From an uncultured Lachnospiraceae bacterium (GTDB lineage: Bacteria > Bacillota > Clostridia > Lachnospirales > Lachnospiraceae): a DNA stretch of 64,000 bases. Shown one piece after another: positions 8,748-16,961 of the stretch. The notes beneath the pieces are model-generated. The model saw nothing but the letters and a program-made list of their open reading frames with translations. It was not told the origin of the DNA and did no database searches. The translations under genes were made by a program, and so were the position numbers. Each line of letters starts with the position of its first letter. The stretch's first letter is position 1. The DNA is taken from positions 238,972 to 302,971 of the forward strand of contig CATLAK010000002.1 in assembly GCA_949878435.1 (NCBI GenBank). Reading direction: 5' to 3'.

Positions 8748-9467
8748 ATGGCAGTATCAGCAGTAGTTAAAGATGGTCAGATTGAAGAGACACAATCTGA
8801 GAGTTCAGTCAAGAAAGCGGCGTCTAAGACAGGGATGGATAAAGATGCATTTTTGCAGCTGTTAGTGGCACAGATGAAATATCAGGATCCCTTGGAGCCT
8901 ACTTCCAATACGGAATATATTTCACAGTATGCAACTTTCTCTCAGGTAGAGCAGATGCAGAACATGGCAGCAACAATGGAACTTACCAGAGCATCCTCCA
9001 TGGTCGGCAAGCTGGTAGCAGTGGAAACCACGGATAAGTCAGGGGATGTAAAGCAGCTCCAGGGTATGGTGCAGTATGTTACTTACGAAAACGGAAAGGC
9101 ATACGTGTCCATAGAAGGAAATCTGTATTCAGCAGATGATGTGACGGCAGTGATTGACCAGACATATCAGACAGCATTTGATTTAGCTGTAGCATTTGTA
9201 ACAGCGCTTGATAAACTTCCGAGAGTGGAGAGACTTACGATCGCTGACAAGGAGAGCGTTGATGCACTCCAGAAGGGATTCAATGAAATGACTGCTTATC
9301 AACAGTCCTTTATCAGTGATGAATATATCGAAAAGCTGCAGAAATATGTTGCAAAGATGGCAGAACTGGTAGAAATGGAAGAATCGAACAAGGGCGACAC
9401 AGACACAGATGGAACCGAAGGCGACGGTGATAAAGAACCTACAGAGCCGGTAGAACCGACGGAGTAA
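8748..9467 (+). CDS. flgD: Flagellar hook cap protein FlgD with a C-terminal helical extension
   Basis: 239 residues from the ATG at 8748, chosen because AAAGGAG lies 5 bases upstream (an in-frame GTG at 8730 lacks this). The FlgD core is at about residues 30-95: KDAFLQLLVAQMKYQDPLEP, then QYATFSQVEQMQ. A short beta segment follows, where FlgD would normally have its tudor/Fn3-like part. From about residue 139 there is a helical module (LTIADKESVDALQ, MTAYQQSFI) like the alpha-helical repeats of Gram-positive surface proteins. It ends in an acidic Asp/Glu/Thr/Pro tail. FlgD caps the growing hook outside the cell. Confidence 0.92.
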   Translation: MAVSAVVKDGQIEETQSESSVKKAASKTGMDKDAFLQLLVAQMKYQDPLEPTSNTEYISQYATFSQVEQMQNMAATMELTRASSMVGKLVAVETTDKSGDVKQLQGMVQYVTYENGKAYVSIEGNLYSADDVTAVIDQTYQTAFDLAVAFVTALDKLPRVERLTIADKESVDALQKGFNEMTAYQQSFISDEYIEKLQKYVAKMAELVEMEESNKGDTDTDGTEGDGDKEPTEPVEPTE

Positions 9468-9513
9468 GTGTTAAGCGCAGGATGCATGGTTGCTACTCAA
9501 GGAGGAGAGGAAT

Positions 9514-9912
9514 ATGAAGATTCAAAATAGCGGATTCCTTTCAATTGAACAGTTACAAGATCAATACTTAAACCAGAATAAGAGCGCAGCATCAAATAAG
9601 ACCCCGGAGGGAAAGTCATTTCTGGATATTCTGGAAAGCAGCCGGGAAAAGACTGTAGAAGAGGTGAAATTTTCCAAACATGCCGCAGGAAGATTGGCAG
9701 ACCGGAACATTGAACTAACGAGCAGTCAGATGGAACGCTTGCAGGAAGGCGCGCAAAGAGCGCAGATGAAAGGAATTAAAGAATCGCTGGTGCTTGTGGA
9801 TCAGCTGGCATTTATCGTAAATATTCCAAACAATACGGTAGTGACGGCAATGAACCAGCAGGATGCAGCAGAGAACATTTTTACAAATATTGATGGAGCC
9901 GTAATTATTTAG
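9514..9912 (+). CDS. Flagellar operon protein (TIGR02530-type)
   Basis: 132 residues from the ATG at 9514, which follows GGAGGAGAGG; the upstream in-frame TTG lacks a ribosome site. The C-terminal half (FSKHAAGRLADRNIELTSSQ, then KGIKESLVLVDQLAFIVNI) matches the small uncharacterised family found between flgD and flgE in many Firmicutes. No membrane segment or catalytic motif is visible. A role in hook assembly or export is inferred only from its conserved position. Confidence 0.82.
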   Translation: MKIQNSGFLSIEQLQDQYLNQNKSAASNKTPEGKSFLDILESSREKTVEEVKFSKHAAGRLADRNIELTSSQMERLQEGAQRAQMKGIKESLVLVDQLAFIVNIPNNTVVTAMNQQDAAENIFTNIDGAVII

Positions 9913-9990
9913 CCGGACCTTATGGAGGCTATAGATTCCTGAATGACAGAAGGAATACGGCGGCTATGAGCTTAAGGAGGTCATTTCATT

Positions 9991-11439
9991 ATGATGAGAT
10001 CATTATTTTCTGGTGTGGCAGGTCTTAAGACACACCAGATAAGGATGGATGTTATCGGTAATAACATCGCTAACGTAAACACAACAGCATACAAATCACA
10101 GTCTATGACATTCAGCGATCTGATGTATCAGACGACCCAGGCAGCTTCCGGTGCCAATGCAACCACAGGCGTGGGCGGTATCAATGCAAGACAGATCGGT
10201 TTAGGTTCTAAGACAGCAGCAATCAAAACGGCAATTTCTGGTCAGGGTTCCGCACAGAGCACCAATGATCCCTTTGACATCATGATCAACGGTGATGCAT
10301 TTTTCGTTGTAAGCAATGGTTCAGAGAACTTCTTTACAAGAGATGGTTCCTTCTACATTGACGGTAAAGGAAATCTTGCAATGACCAGCACGGGGTACAA
10401 TGTGATGGGGTGGCAGGTGGATCCGGCAGACCCGGGAAACATTAAGAAAGACACAGTTACACCGCTGCGTATCATGACGGAAGATAACATGACATATCCG
10501 CCAGAGGCAACTACGCAGGCAACAATCAGTGGTATCGTGGATAAGTATGATCCTGATGTAAATGGTGCTGACGGGCGAGTAATGAATCTTGAGGTTTATG
10601 ATAATCAGGGATATGTATATACGGTAAGACTGAGTGTGCACAGCATCAACGGAGATGCAGGACAGTTCTACGTGAAATTGGATGATATAAAGGACTCTGA
10701 GGGTAAGTCTATTATGGATCGTCAAGTGACAGGCGCTACAGCAGGTACTACAGTGAAAGATTTAGTTAAACTGAATCCTGATGATGCAGGAAATGCAGGC
10801 TCTGTAAGTGGTGTTCCAGTGGCAGGCGGCGGGACTACAACAGTACTCAATGCTGCTACATTGAATTATGTAAGCGGAAAAGGTACCTTTGAAAATGTTG
10901 GCGGAGTATCAGGAACAGTGGGAGATGCGTCAATTAAGTTGAGTTTTGGTGGAATTGCTAACTTCCCGGATGAAATTGAACTTGATTTTTCGGCATCTTA
11001 TAACTACAATAAAAACGGTACATCTACAATCGGTGCTATTAGAGGCGCAGGCGATGGCAAAGGCTCAGGTCGTGCAATCGGTGAGATGAGCGGAATCACC
11101 GTTCAGAAGGACGGAATGATTTATGCTTCTTATGACAATGGTCAGAGAAAGCTGCTGGGACAGATTTCTACAGCTTCTTTTGCAAATCCTTCCGGTCTTG
11201 CAAAAGAGGGTGACAATCTTTATTCGGCAACTTTGAACTCAGGTGATTTTGATGGCATTGGTCAGGATATTACGGTAGGTGGCGGACGTATGGAGTCCGG
11301 TGTTCTGGAAATGAGTAACGTTGACTTGTCAGCTGAATTTACTGAGATGATCACGACTCAGAGAGGTTTCCAGGCAAACAGCCGTATTATTACCGTTTCG
11401 GATACGCTTCTTGAGGAATTGACCAATTTGAAGAGATAA
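9991..11439 (+). CDS. flgE: Flagellar hook protein FlgE
   Basis: A 482-residue hook subunit. The N-terminal rod/hook signature is present (SLFSGVAGLKTHQIRMDVI, GNNIANVNTTAYK), as is the C-terminal helix (EFTEMITTQRGFQANSRII). These ends form the coiled-coil core of the hook; the middle (about residues 150-360) is the variable surface domain, Gly/Thr/Asp-rich. It starts with two ATGs after a strong AAGGAGGTC site, consistent with high expression. A stable hairpin follows in the intergenic gap. Confidence 0.97.
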   Translation: MMRSLFSGVAGLKTHQIRMDVIGNNIANVNTTAYKSQSMTFSDLMYQTTQAASGANATTGVGGINARQIGLGSKTAAIKTAISGQGSAQSTNDPFDIMINGDAFFVVSNGSENFFTRDGSFYIDGKGNLAMTSTGYNVMGWQVDPADPGNIKKDTVTPLRIMTEDNMTYPPEATTQATISGIVDKYDPDVNGADGRVMNLEVYDNQGYVYTVRLSVHSINGDAGQFYVKLDDIKDSEGKSIMDRQVTGATAGTTVKDLVKLNPDDAGNAGSVSGVPVAGGGTTTVLNAATLNYVSGKGTFENVGGVSGTVGDASIKLSFGGIANFPDEIELDFSASYNYNKNGTSTIGAIRGAGDGKGSGRAIGEMSGITVQKDGMIYASYDNGQRKLLGQISTASFANPSGLAKEGDNLYSATLNSGDFDGIGQDITVGGGRMESGVLEMSNVDLSAEFTEMITTQRGFQANSRIITVSDTLLEELTNLKR

Positions 11440-11468
11440 TGAATAATATCAACATGCTATGTATGAGC

Positions 11469-11498
11469 AAAGGGGACCAGACTTTACTGGTTCCCTTT
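11469..11498 (+). other. Hairpin between flgE and flbD
   Basis: A 12-bp stem (AAAGGGGACCAG with CTGGTTCCCTTT, one G-U pair) closes a 6-base loop 30 bases after the flgE stop. No T-run follows, so it is not a standard intrinsic terminator. It could stabilise the abundant flgE message or act as a processing or partial attenuation site. The rest of the 123-base gap shows nothing clear. Confidence 0.6.
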
Positions 11499-11562
11499 AG
11501 CGTGCTGACAGCAGTTTGGCAGCTGGTAAAAATTGCAGTGGCGGTGAGAGGAGTAAAGTGGT

Positions 11563-11748
11563 ATGATAGAGGTGACGAAAATTAACGGGGTAAAGATTTT
11601 GATCAACCCCGATCTGATAGAGCTGGTGGAGGAGACACCGGACACAGTAATTGCATTTACAACGGGAAGAAAAATAATTGTAAAAGAAAGTAGACAAGAT
11701 GTGAAAAATCTTGTAAAATCGTATAGAAAGGATATTTTTGCAGATTAA
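11563..11748 (+). CDS. flbD: Flagellar protein FlbD/SwrD
   Basis: A 61-residue protein starting MIEVTKINGVKILINPDLIE, the typical FlbD-family opening, with TVIAFTTGRKIIVKES in the middle. In Bacillus subtilis the homologue SwrD raises motor torque; in spirochaetes it is called FlbD. The ATG is preceded by GAGGAG. It lies between flgE and motA, as in many Firmicutes, which fits a stator-related role. Confidence 0.9.
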   Translation: MIEVTKINGVKILINPDLIELVEETPDTVIAFTTGRKIIVKESRQDVKNLVKSYRKDIFAD

Positions 11749-11768
11749 CGCAAAAAAGGTGAGTAGTT

Positions 11769-12560
11769 GTGGATTTAGCGTCGATTATTGGATTAGTACT
11801 TTGTATGGCTATGTGTATATTCGGAATCTTCACGAATGCGGGTATTGAAAACATAGGACGATACATAGATCCGGCTTCTGCCGTTATTACGTTTGGCGGA
11901 TCATTCTTTGCAGTCATGTTATCAAAAAGCCTTTCTGAATACGTGGGAGGTCTTAAAAGTTTTCTCTTGATTTTTAAGACACCGACAGCCGATGTGAAGG
12001 CTATGATACAAAAAATTATTGATTTATCTAATATTGCCAGAAAAGAAGGTCTTCTTTCATTGGAAGAAGCCGCCAGTGACCTTGATGATGAATTTATGAA
12101 GAAGGGAATTCTTCTTATTGTCGATGGTACTGACCCGGAATTGGTACGCGGGATCATGGAAACAGAGTTGATCAGTACGGAAGACAGACATAAGAGTAAA
12201 ATAGGGTTCTGGGAAGATCTGGGAGCTATGGGACCTGCCTGGGGTATGATTGGTACCCTGATAGGTCTTGTTAACATGCTTTATGAGATGGATGATCCTT
12301 CCAGTATCGGTCCTTCCATGGCTGTGGCGCTTATTACAACCTTGTATGGTTCCCTGCTTGCCAACTGGATCTGTATTCCGGTTTCAGGAAAGCTGAAGGC
12401 GAACAATGCAAATGAAATTATGATTAAAGAGATTATGATAGAGGGTCTTCTTTCCATACAGGCAGGAGAAAACCCCAGAGTCATAGAAGAAAAATTAAAG
12501 TCGTTCTTATCACCGGGTGATCGCTTGAATCAGGATGACGGAGGTGAGGAGAATGGCTAA
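11769..12560 (+). CDS. motA: Flagellar motor stator protein MotA
   Basis: A 263-residue stator channel subunit with a GTG start. Four hydrophobic segments are visible: two near the N-terminus and two around residues 155-205 (GPAWGMIGTLIGLVNML, then VALITTLYGSLLANW). The large cytoplasmic loop between them contacts FliG. Its end overlaps the proposed motB start by 8 bases, indicating coupled translation of the 5:2 stator complex. Ion specificity (H+ or Na+) cannot be decided from the sequence alone. Confidence 0.95.
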   Translation: MDLASIIGLVLCMAMCIFGIFTNAGIENIGRYIDPASAVITFGGSFFAVMLSKSLSEYVGGLKSFLLIFKTPTADVKAMIQKIIDLSNIARKEGLLSLEEAASDLDDEFMKKGILLIVDGTDPELVRGIMETELISTEDRHKSKIGFWEDLGAMGPAWGMIGTLIGLVNMLYEMDDPSSIGPSMAVALITTLYGSLLANWICIPVSGKLKANNANEIMIKEIMIEGLLSIQAGENPRVIEEKLKSFLSPGDRLNQDDGGEENG

Positions 12561-13359
12561 GAGGAAACCGGATGAGCCGCCTAAGGGCGCCCCGGCGTGG
12601 CAATCGACCTTTGCGGATCTTATGAATCTGCTTTTGTGTTTCTTCGTTATGCTCTTTTCGATGTCAACCATAGATGCCCAGAAGTTTGAGCTTATAGCAG
12701 CCTCCTTTAATCAGACATTCAGTATTTTCGAGGCGGGGGCAACGGCAATCGGCGATGGAATTTTAGTCAGCCTTGGCGTGAGCCAGTTAAATGAGCTGGA
12801 TGATTACATTAACAGCACAGGGCGGGACGCGGAAGGAGATACGATTCCGGAACATCTAGAGTCGGCGGTGGAAATGATGGAAGAGGCGAAATTGCAGGAG
12901 TCGGAAGAACTTGCAAGTGAGATAGAGGAAGCCTTGGAAGAAAAGAATCTTGACAAAGAAGTAGATATAGAATTTACGGCGCAGTATGTACAGCTTACTT
13001 TAAATGGAGCGCTTTTGTTTGACTCGGGAAGCGTGGAAATCAAAGAGGAAGCGCTGCCTCTTATGAATCAGCTTGGAATCATCCTTCAGAGATTTGGTGA
13101 AGGAACGATAGAGATTGAAGGACATACGGATAACGTTCCGATGTCAGGAAGTAAATATTCCAACAATGATGAACTGAGCAGTGGAAGAGCGTTATCGGTC
13201 TTTTACTATCTGGAAAACAATACATCTTTAGATATGAGTAAGATCAAACATTCCGGAAGAGGTGAATATATTCCCATAGCGGATAATTCAACAGAAGAAG
13301 GAAGAGCGAAAAACAGAAGAGTGGAAATTAAAATATATAATTCGTTAAGTTCCTACTAA
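12553..13359 (+). CDS. motB: Flagellar motor stator protein MotB
   Basis: 268 residues from the ATG at 12553, preceded by GGAGGTGAGGAG; an ATG 18 bases earlier has no such site. The single membrane helix (about 25-42) carries the ion-binding Asp in FADLMNLLLCFFVMLFSMS. The C-terminal OmpA-like peptidoglycan-binding domain includes IEIEGHTDNVPMSG and AKNRRVEIK. It anchors MotA around the rotor. Confidence 0.95.
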   Translation: MAKRKPDEPPKGAPAWQSTFADLMNLLLCFFVMLFSMSTIDAQKFELIAASFNQTFSIFEAGATAIGDGILVSLGVSQLNELDDYINSTGRDAEGDTIPEHLESAVEMMEEAKLQESEELASEIEEALEEKNLDKEVDIEFTAQYVQLTLNGALLFDSGSVEIKEEALPLMNQLGIILQRFGEGTIEIEGHTDNVPMSGSKYSNNDELSSGRALSVFYYLENNTSLDMSKIKHSGRGEYIPIADNSTEEGRAKNRRVEIKIYNSLSSY

Positions 13360-13381
13360 GTAAAGAAAGGTTGTATTTATC

Positions 13382-13918
13382 ATGAAGAAAAATTTGATTT
13401 CAATCATCATTTTGGCACTGCTCATCGTGAACATCGTGTTGACTGCGATTATGATGGTCAGTGTGATGGGCACGAACAAAAAGACGGCAGATCTGGTGAC
13501 TGATATTGCATCCGCAATCAGCCTGGATCTTGGAGAAGGGCAGGAAGGAGAAGAGGTTGAAACGGTATCGATGGCGGATACAGAAACCTACACGATTTCC
13601 GAAATGCGAATCCTTTTAAGGAAAGATGACGCTGCTACAGACGAGGAGGGCAATGTGGATGATAATGATCATTATGCATTGATTTCCGTGGCACTTTCCA
13701 TGAATACGAAAAACAAAGATTATAAGACTTATTCAGATTTATCCACAAGGGAGGATTTAATCAAAGGTTTGATTAATGAGGTGGTGAGTCAGTACACCAT
13801 GGATCAGGCAAAGAACAATGCCCAGCAGATGGAGGATGAAATTTTAAATAAAATTCAGGAGCGCTTCGAGTCAGACTTTATTTATGACGTAACGCTGATT
13901 AGCCCTCTCTATCAGTAG
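13382..13918 (+). CDS. fliL: Flagellar basal-body-associated protein FliL
   Basis: A 178-residue protein with one N-terminal membrane helix (about residues 5-27) and an extracytoplasmic domain containing the FliL pattern (DHYALISVALSMNTKNKDY, then LINEVVSQYTMDQ). FliL rings surround the stator and affect torque. It is placed between motB and fliM, as usual. The family is weakly conserved; identity is supported by topology and position. Confidence 0.9.
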   Translation: MKKNLISIIILALLIVNIVLTAIMMVSVMGTNKKTADLVTDIASAISLDLGEGQEGEEVETVSMADTETYTISEMRILLRKDDAATDEEGNVDDNDHYALISVALSMNTKNKDYKTYSDLSTREDLIKGLINEVVSQYTMDQAKNNAQQMEDEILNKIQERFESDFIYDVTLISPLYQ

Positions 13919-13980
13919 ATGCCGTATGAGGCAGATGTGTTGACAAAATAATGCGGCAGAAATGAAGGAGGTGAAAACCT

Positions 13981-14961
13981 GTGGGTGAGGTATTATCTCA
14001 AAGTGAGATAGACAATTTGCTGGCGGCGTTAAGCAGCGGTGAGCTGGATGTTGATCAGATGCAGGAGCCAGGAGAGAAGCCGGTAAAGGATTATGATTTT
14101 AAACGGCCTGCGAAGTTCTCCAAGGAGCATCTAAGAACCCTTGAAATTATTTATGAACATTATGGAAGGTTGATTTCTACCAACCTGCCGGTTTATCTAA
14201 GAAAGAATATTCAGGTGACGGTAGCCAGCTCTGAAACGGTTACTTTCTCCGAATTTACAAATGCACTTTCCAATCCGGTTATACTCGGTATTGTGGATTT
14301 TAAGCCCTTAAGCGGCAATGTAATCATGGAATTGTCGCCGAATCTGGGATTCGCAATGATTGACCGGATGCTTGGCGGACAGGGAGCGCCGCTTGAAAAG
14401 AGCAGGGATTTTTCAGAAATAGAAATGACGATCTTACAGAGGCTGCTGGTAATCTGTATGCAGCTGATGCGTGAGCCGTGGAGAAATGTAATTGATATCA
14501 ACCCGATGATGGAAAGGATTGAAACCAATGCGCAGTTCGCACAGGTGATAGCGCCTAGTGACATGATTGCGATTGTATCTATGAGTGTCAAGATTGGTGA
14601 TGTAGAAGGACTTATGAATATTTGTCTTCCATATTTTACGCTGGAAGACGTGATGGATAAGCTGAACACCAAATACTGGTTCTCAACGATGCAAAAAGAT
14701 GATACAGTAGATTATGAAGAACATATAGAATCACTCATTAAGAGAATAGATGTACCGGTAAAAGCAGTCCTTGGAAAAAGCCAGGTGGCAGTAAACGATT
14801 TCCTAAACCTTCAGGTGGGGGATATCATCAGGCTGGATACCAGAGTGGATTCGGAGATGAACGTTTATGTGGGTAACATTAGAAAGTTCACTGCGCTTCC
14901 GGGAACCAGCAAAGATAATAACGCTGTCCGGGTAACATCAATAATCAGAGAGGGGGAGTAA
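13981..14961 (+). CDS. fliM: Flagellar motor switch protein FliM
   Basis: A 326-residue C-ring protein with a GTG start after AAGGAGGTG. The N-terminal CheY-P-binding peptide is present (VLSQSEIDNLLAALSSGE). A CheC-like middle domain follows, where the phosphatase motifs are lost as usual in FliM, then a SpoA/FliN-like C-terminal domain (about 250-320). The stop is 3 bases before fliY, so the two switch components are probably coupled. Confidence 0.96.
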   Translation: MGEVLSQSEIDNLLAALSSGELDVDQMQEPGEKPVKDYDFKRPAKFSKEHLRTLEIIYEHYGRLISTNLPVYLRKNIQVTVASSETVTFSEFTNALSNPVILGIVDFKPLSGNVIMELSPNLGFAMIDRMLGGQGAPLEKSRDFSEIEMTILQRLLVICMQLMREPWRNVIDINPMMERIETNAQFAQVIAPSDMIAIVSMSVKIGDVEGLMNICLPYFTLEDVMDKLNTKYWFSTMQKDDTVDYEEHIESLIKRIDVPVKAVLGKSQVAVNDFLNLQVGDIIRLDTRVDSEMNVYVGNIRKFTALPGTSKDNNAVRVTSIIREGE

Positions 14962-14964
14962 GAA

Positions 14965-16194
14965 ATGGACGGAATGCTGTCACAAGATGAAATAAATGCA
15001 CTACTTACCGGTATGGACTTGTCTGCTGATACATCAGCGCAAGAACCGGAAAGTGTGGCAGAGATAGATGAAAGTCTGCTTACACCGGATGAAAGAGACG
15101 CAATAGGAGAAATCGCCAATATCAGTATGGGGTCTTCAGCGACCACTTTATATTCACTGGTAAACAAGAAAGTTGATATTTCAACGCCGGTTGTGCAGAT
15201 TGCCAACTGGGAGATGGTGGTAGACGCTTACGAACGTCCCTGTGTCTTTATTCAGATTAACTATACGGCAGGACTTGACGGTTCAAACACCATGATTCTG
15301 AAAGAGCATGATGTCAAGGTTATAACCGACCTAATGATGGGCGGAGATGGAAGCAATACAGACGGAGAACTTGGAGAACTTCATTTGAGTGCGATTTCAG
15401 AGGCAATGAATCAGATGATGGGCTCAGCGGCAACCTCAATGTCCACCATGCTTGGCAAGATGATAGATATCAGCCCCCCAGATGCAAGTCTGATCGACTT
15501 AAATGATTTTAAAAAGGGCGGCGATATAGCTGCTTTTCTGGAAGGAAATTTTGTAAAGATTTCCTTCAGGCTGCAGATAGGCGATTTGGTAGACAGTACG
15601 ATTATGCAGTTGTACCCTATTGAATTTGCAAAAGGTCTTTTTGAAAGCTTCGTCTTAAATCAGCCAGCGCCAGAACCTGCTCCTGCTCCTGCACCGGAGC
15701 CGGCGCCAAGTGCACCGCCGGTAATGGAAATGCCCGCAGGACAGCCTGATATGAGTCAAATGAATATGGGAATGCCGATGCAGGGTATGCCCATGCAGGG
15801 AATGCCGATGAACGGAATGCCCATGCAGTCAATGCCTCAGATGGGAATGCCGATGCAGGGAATGCCAATGATGGGAATGCCTCAGATGGCAATGCCGCAG
15901 ATGAATATACAGCCGGCTCAGTTCCAGAGTTTCAACAATAATGGAGCAGCAGTCCCGGGAGCGGAGAACATTGGACTGATCCGCGATGTGCCACTGGAAG
16001 TTACAGTTGAACTTGGCAGGACTAAAAAATCTATAGCAGAAATATTGGACTTCGCACCAGGTACTATCATTGAACTTGATAAGATAGCTGGTGAACCTAT
16101 AGATGTACTTGTAAATGGCAAATTTGTAGCCAAAGGCGAGGTTGTGGTAATTGAAGAAAGTTTTGGCATCCGTGTAACCGAAATAATAAAGTAA
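14965..16194 (+). CDS. fliY: Flagellar motor switch phosphatase FliY (CheC domain plus FliN domain)
   Basis: A 409-residue protein. The N-terminal peptide LSQDEINALLTGMD is the CheY-P docking segment. The CheC-like domain (about 35-225) keeps both E-x-x-N phosphatase motifs (EIANISMGSSAT and EAMNQMMGSAAT), so CheY-P hydrolysis at the switch is likely. A Pro/Ala then Met/Gly/Pro-rich linker (about 230-320) follows. The C-terminal SpoA/FliN domain (about 330-409, VTVELGRTKKSIAEIL) builds the C ring. Unlike Bacillus FliY, the linker is very long and Met-rich. It is followed by its substrate gene cheY. Confidence 0.95.
   Translation: MDGMLSQDEINALLTGMDLSADTSAQEPESVAEIDESLLTPDERDAIGEIANISMGSSATTLYSLVNKKVDISTPVVQIANWEMVVDAYERPCVFIQINYTAGLDGSNTMILKEHDVKVITDLMMGGDGSNTDGELGELHLSAISEAMNQMMGSAATSMSTMLGKMIDISPPDASLIDLNDFKKGGDIAAFLEGNFVKISFRLQIGDLVDSTIMQLYPIEFAKGLFESFVLNQPAPEPAPAPAPEPAPSAPPVMEMPAGQPDMSQMNMGMPMQGMPMQGMPMNGMPMQSMPQMGMPMQGMPMMGMPQMAMPQMNIQPAQFQSFNNNGAAVPGAENIGLIRDVPLEVTVELGRTKKSIAEILDFAPGTIIELDKIAGEPIDVLVNGKFVAKGEVVVIEESFGIRVTEIIK
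15757..15906 (+). repeat. Tandem Met-Gly-Met-Pro coding repeats in fliY linker
   Basis: About 50 codons of imperfect GGAATGCCGATGCAG-type units encode a run with about 20 methionines in MGMPMQGMP-like steps. It sits between the phosphatase and FliN domains of FliY, after a PAPEPAPAPAPEPAP stretch. The repeat also creates a spurious open frame on the minus strand. Slippage could change linker length between strains. Confidence 0.9.
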
Positions 16195-16212
16195 AAGGTA
16201 GGAGAGAAAAAT

Positions 16213-16575
16213 ATGGCTAAAAATGTATTAGTAGTTGACGATGCGGCTTTTATGCGTATGATGATTAAGGACATTCTGACAAAGAATGGCTATAATGTAG
16301 TAGGCGAAGCTGAAAATGGCGCGAAGGCTTTTGAAAAGTATAATGAGTTAAAACCGGATCTGGTACTCATGGATATTACTATGCCGGAAGTTGACGGTAT
16401 TGCAGCGCTTAAGAAGATTAAGGGGGCAGACCCGAACGCAATGGTAATCATGTGTTCCGCAATGGGACAGCAGGCTATGGTTATCGAAGCCATTCAGGGC
16501 GGTGCAAAGGATTTTATTGTAAAGCCTTTCCAGCCTGAACGTGTATTGGAAGCGGTAAAGAAGGTAGTCGGCTAA
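16213..16575 (+). CDS. cheY: Chemotaxis response regulator CheY
   Basis: A 120-residue single receiver domain. The acidic pocket is D9/D10, the phospho-acceptor D54 (VLMDITMP), with the conserved Ser in MCSAMGQ and Lys in IVKPFQP. CheY-P binds FliM/FliY to bias rotation and is made by CheA. It directly follows fliY, its phosphatase, with a GGAGAG ribosome site. No output domain is attached. Confidence 0.96.
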   Translation: MAKNVLVVDDAAFMRMMIKDILTKNGYNVVGEAENGAKAFEKYNELKPDLVLMDITMPEVDGIAALKKIKGADPNAMVIMCSAMGQQAMVIEAIQGGAKDFIVKPFQPERVLEAVKKVVG

Positions 16576-16576
16576 T

Positions 16577-16945
16577 ATGCTCCTTTCAGTTACTACAAGG
16601 ATGGACAGTTATATTCAGTTTATGACGGTGCTTATTCTTTTTGTCTTTGTGCTTGCCATAACCTATCTGGTTACCAGATGGATTGCCCGGTATCAAAAGG
16701 GAAAGGCAGGCGCTGGAAATCTGGAGATTGTTGAAACCTGCCGGGTTTCGCCAAACAAATATGTTCAGATTATTAGAGCAGGAAAGAAATACCTTGTGGT
16801 TGCCATTGGAAAGGATGAGATTCATATGCTTTCAGAGCTTTCCGAGGAAGAGATTGACCTTCAGGAGAACAGGCAGGAACAGGCACTTGATTTTGCAAGT
16901 GTCTTTGACAGGGTGAAAAAATTGAAGGAAAAAGATAAGGACTAA
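16577..16945 (+). CDS. fliO: Flagellar biosynthetic protein FliO
   Basis: A 122-residue protein with one membrane helix at about residues 14-34 and a small basic cytoplasmic domain (LEIVETCRVSPNKYVQIIRAG, KYLVVAIGKDEIHML). FliO helps FliP form the core of the export gate. It starts one base after the cheY stop; an internal ATG at 16601 (MDSYIQF) is an alternative start. It is followed by fliP, the expected order. Confidence 0.9.
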   Translation: MLLSVTTRMDSYIQFMTVLILFVFVLAITYLVTRWIARYQKGKAGAGNLEIVETCRVSPNKYVQIIRAGKKYLVVAIGKDEIHMLSELSEEEIDLQENRQEQALDFASVFDRVKKLKEKDKD

Positions 16946-16961
16946 GGGAAAAGGCAATCAT

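Noticed and set aside
15617..15892. 91-codon minus-strand frame opposite fliY
   Set aside because: It is an Ala/Phe/Ser-rich shadow of the Met-Gly-Pro tandem repeat; no ribosome site and no family-like sequence.
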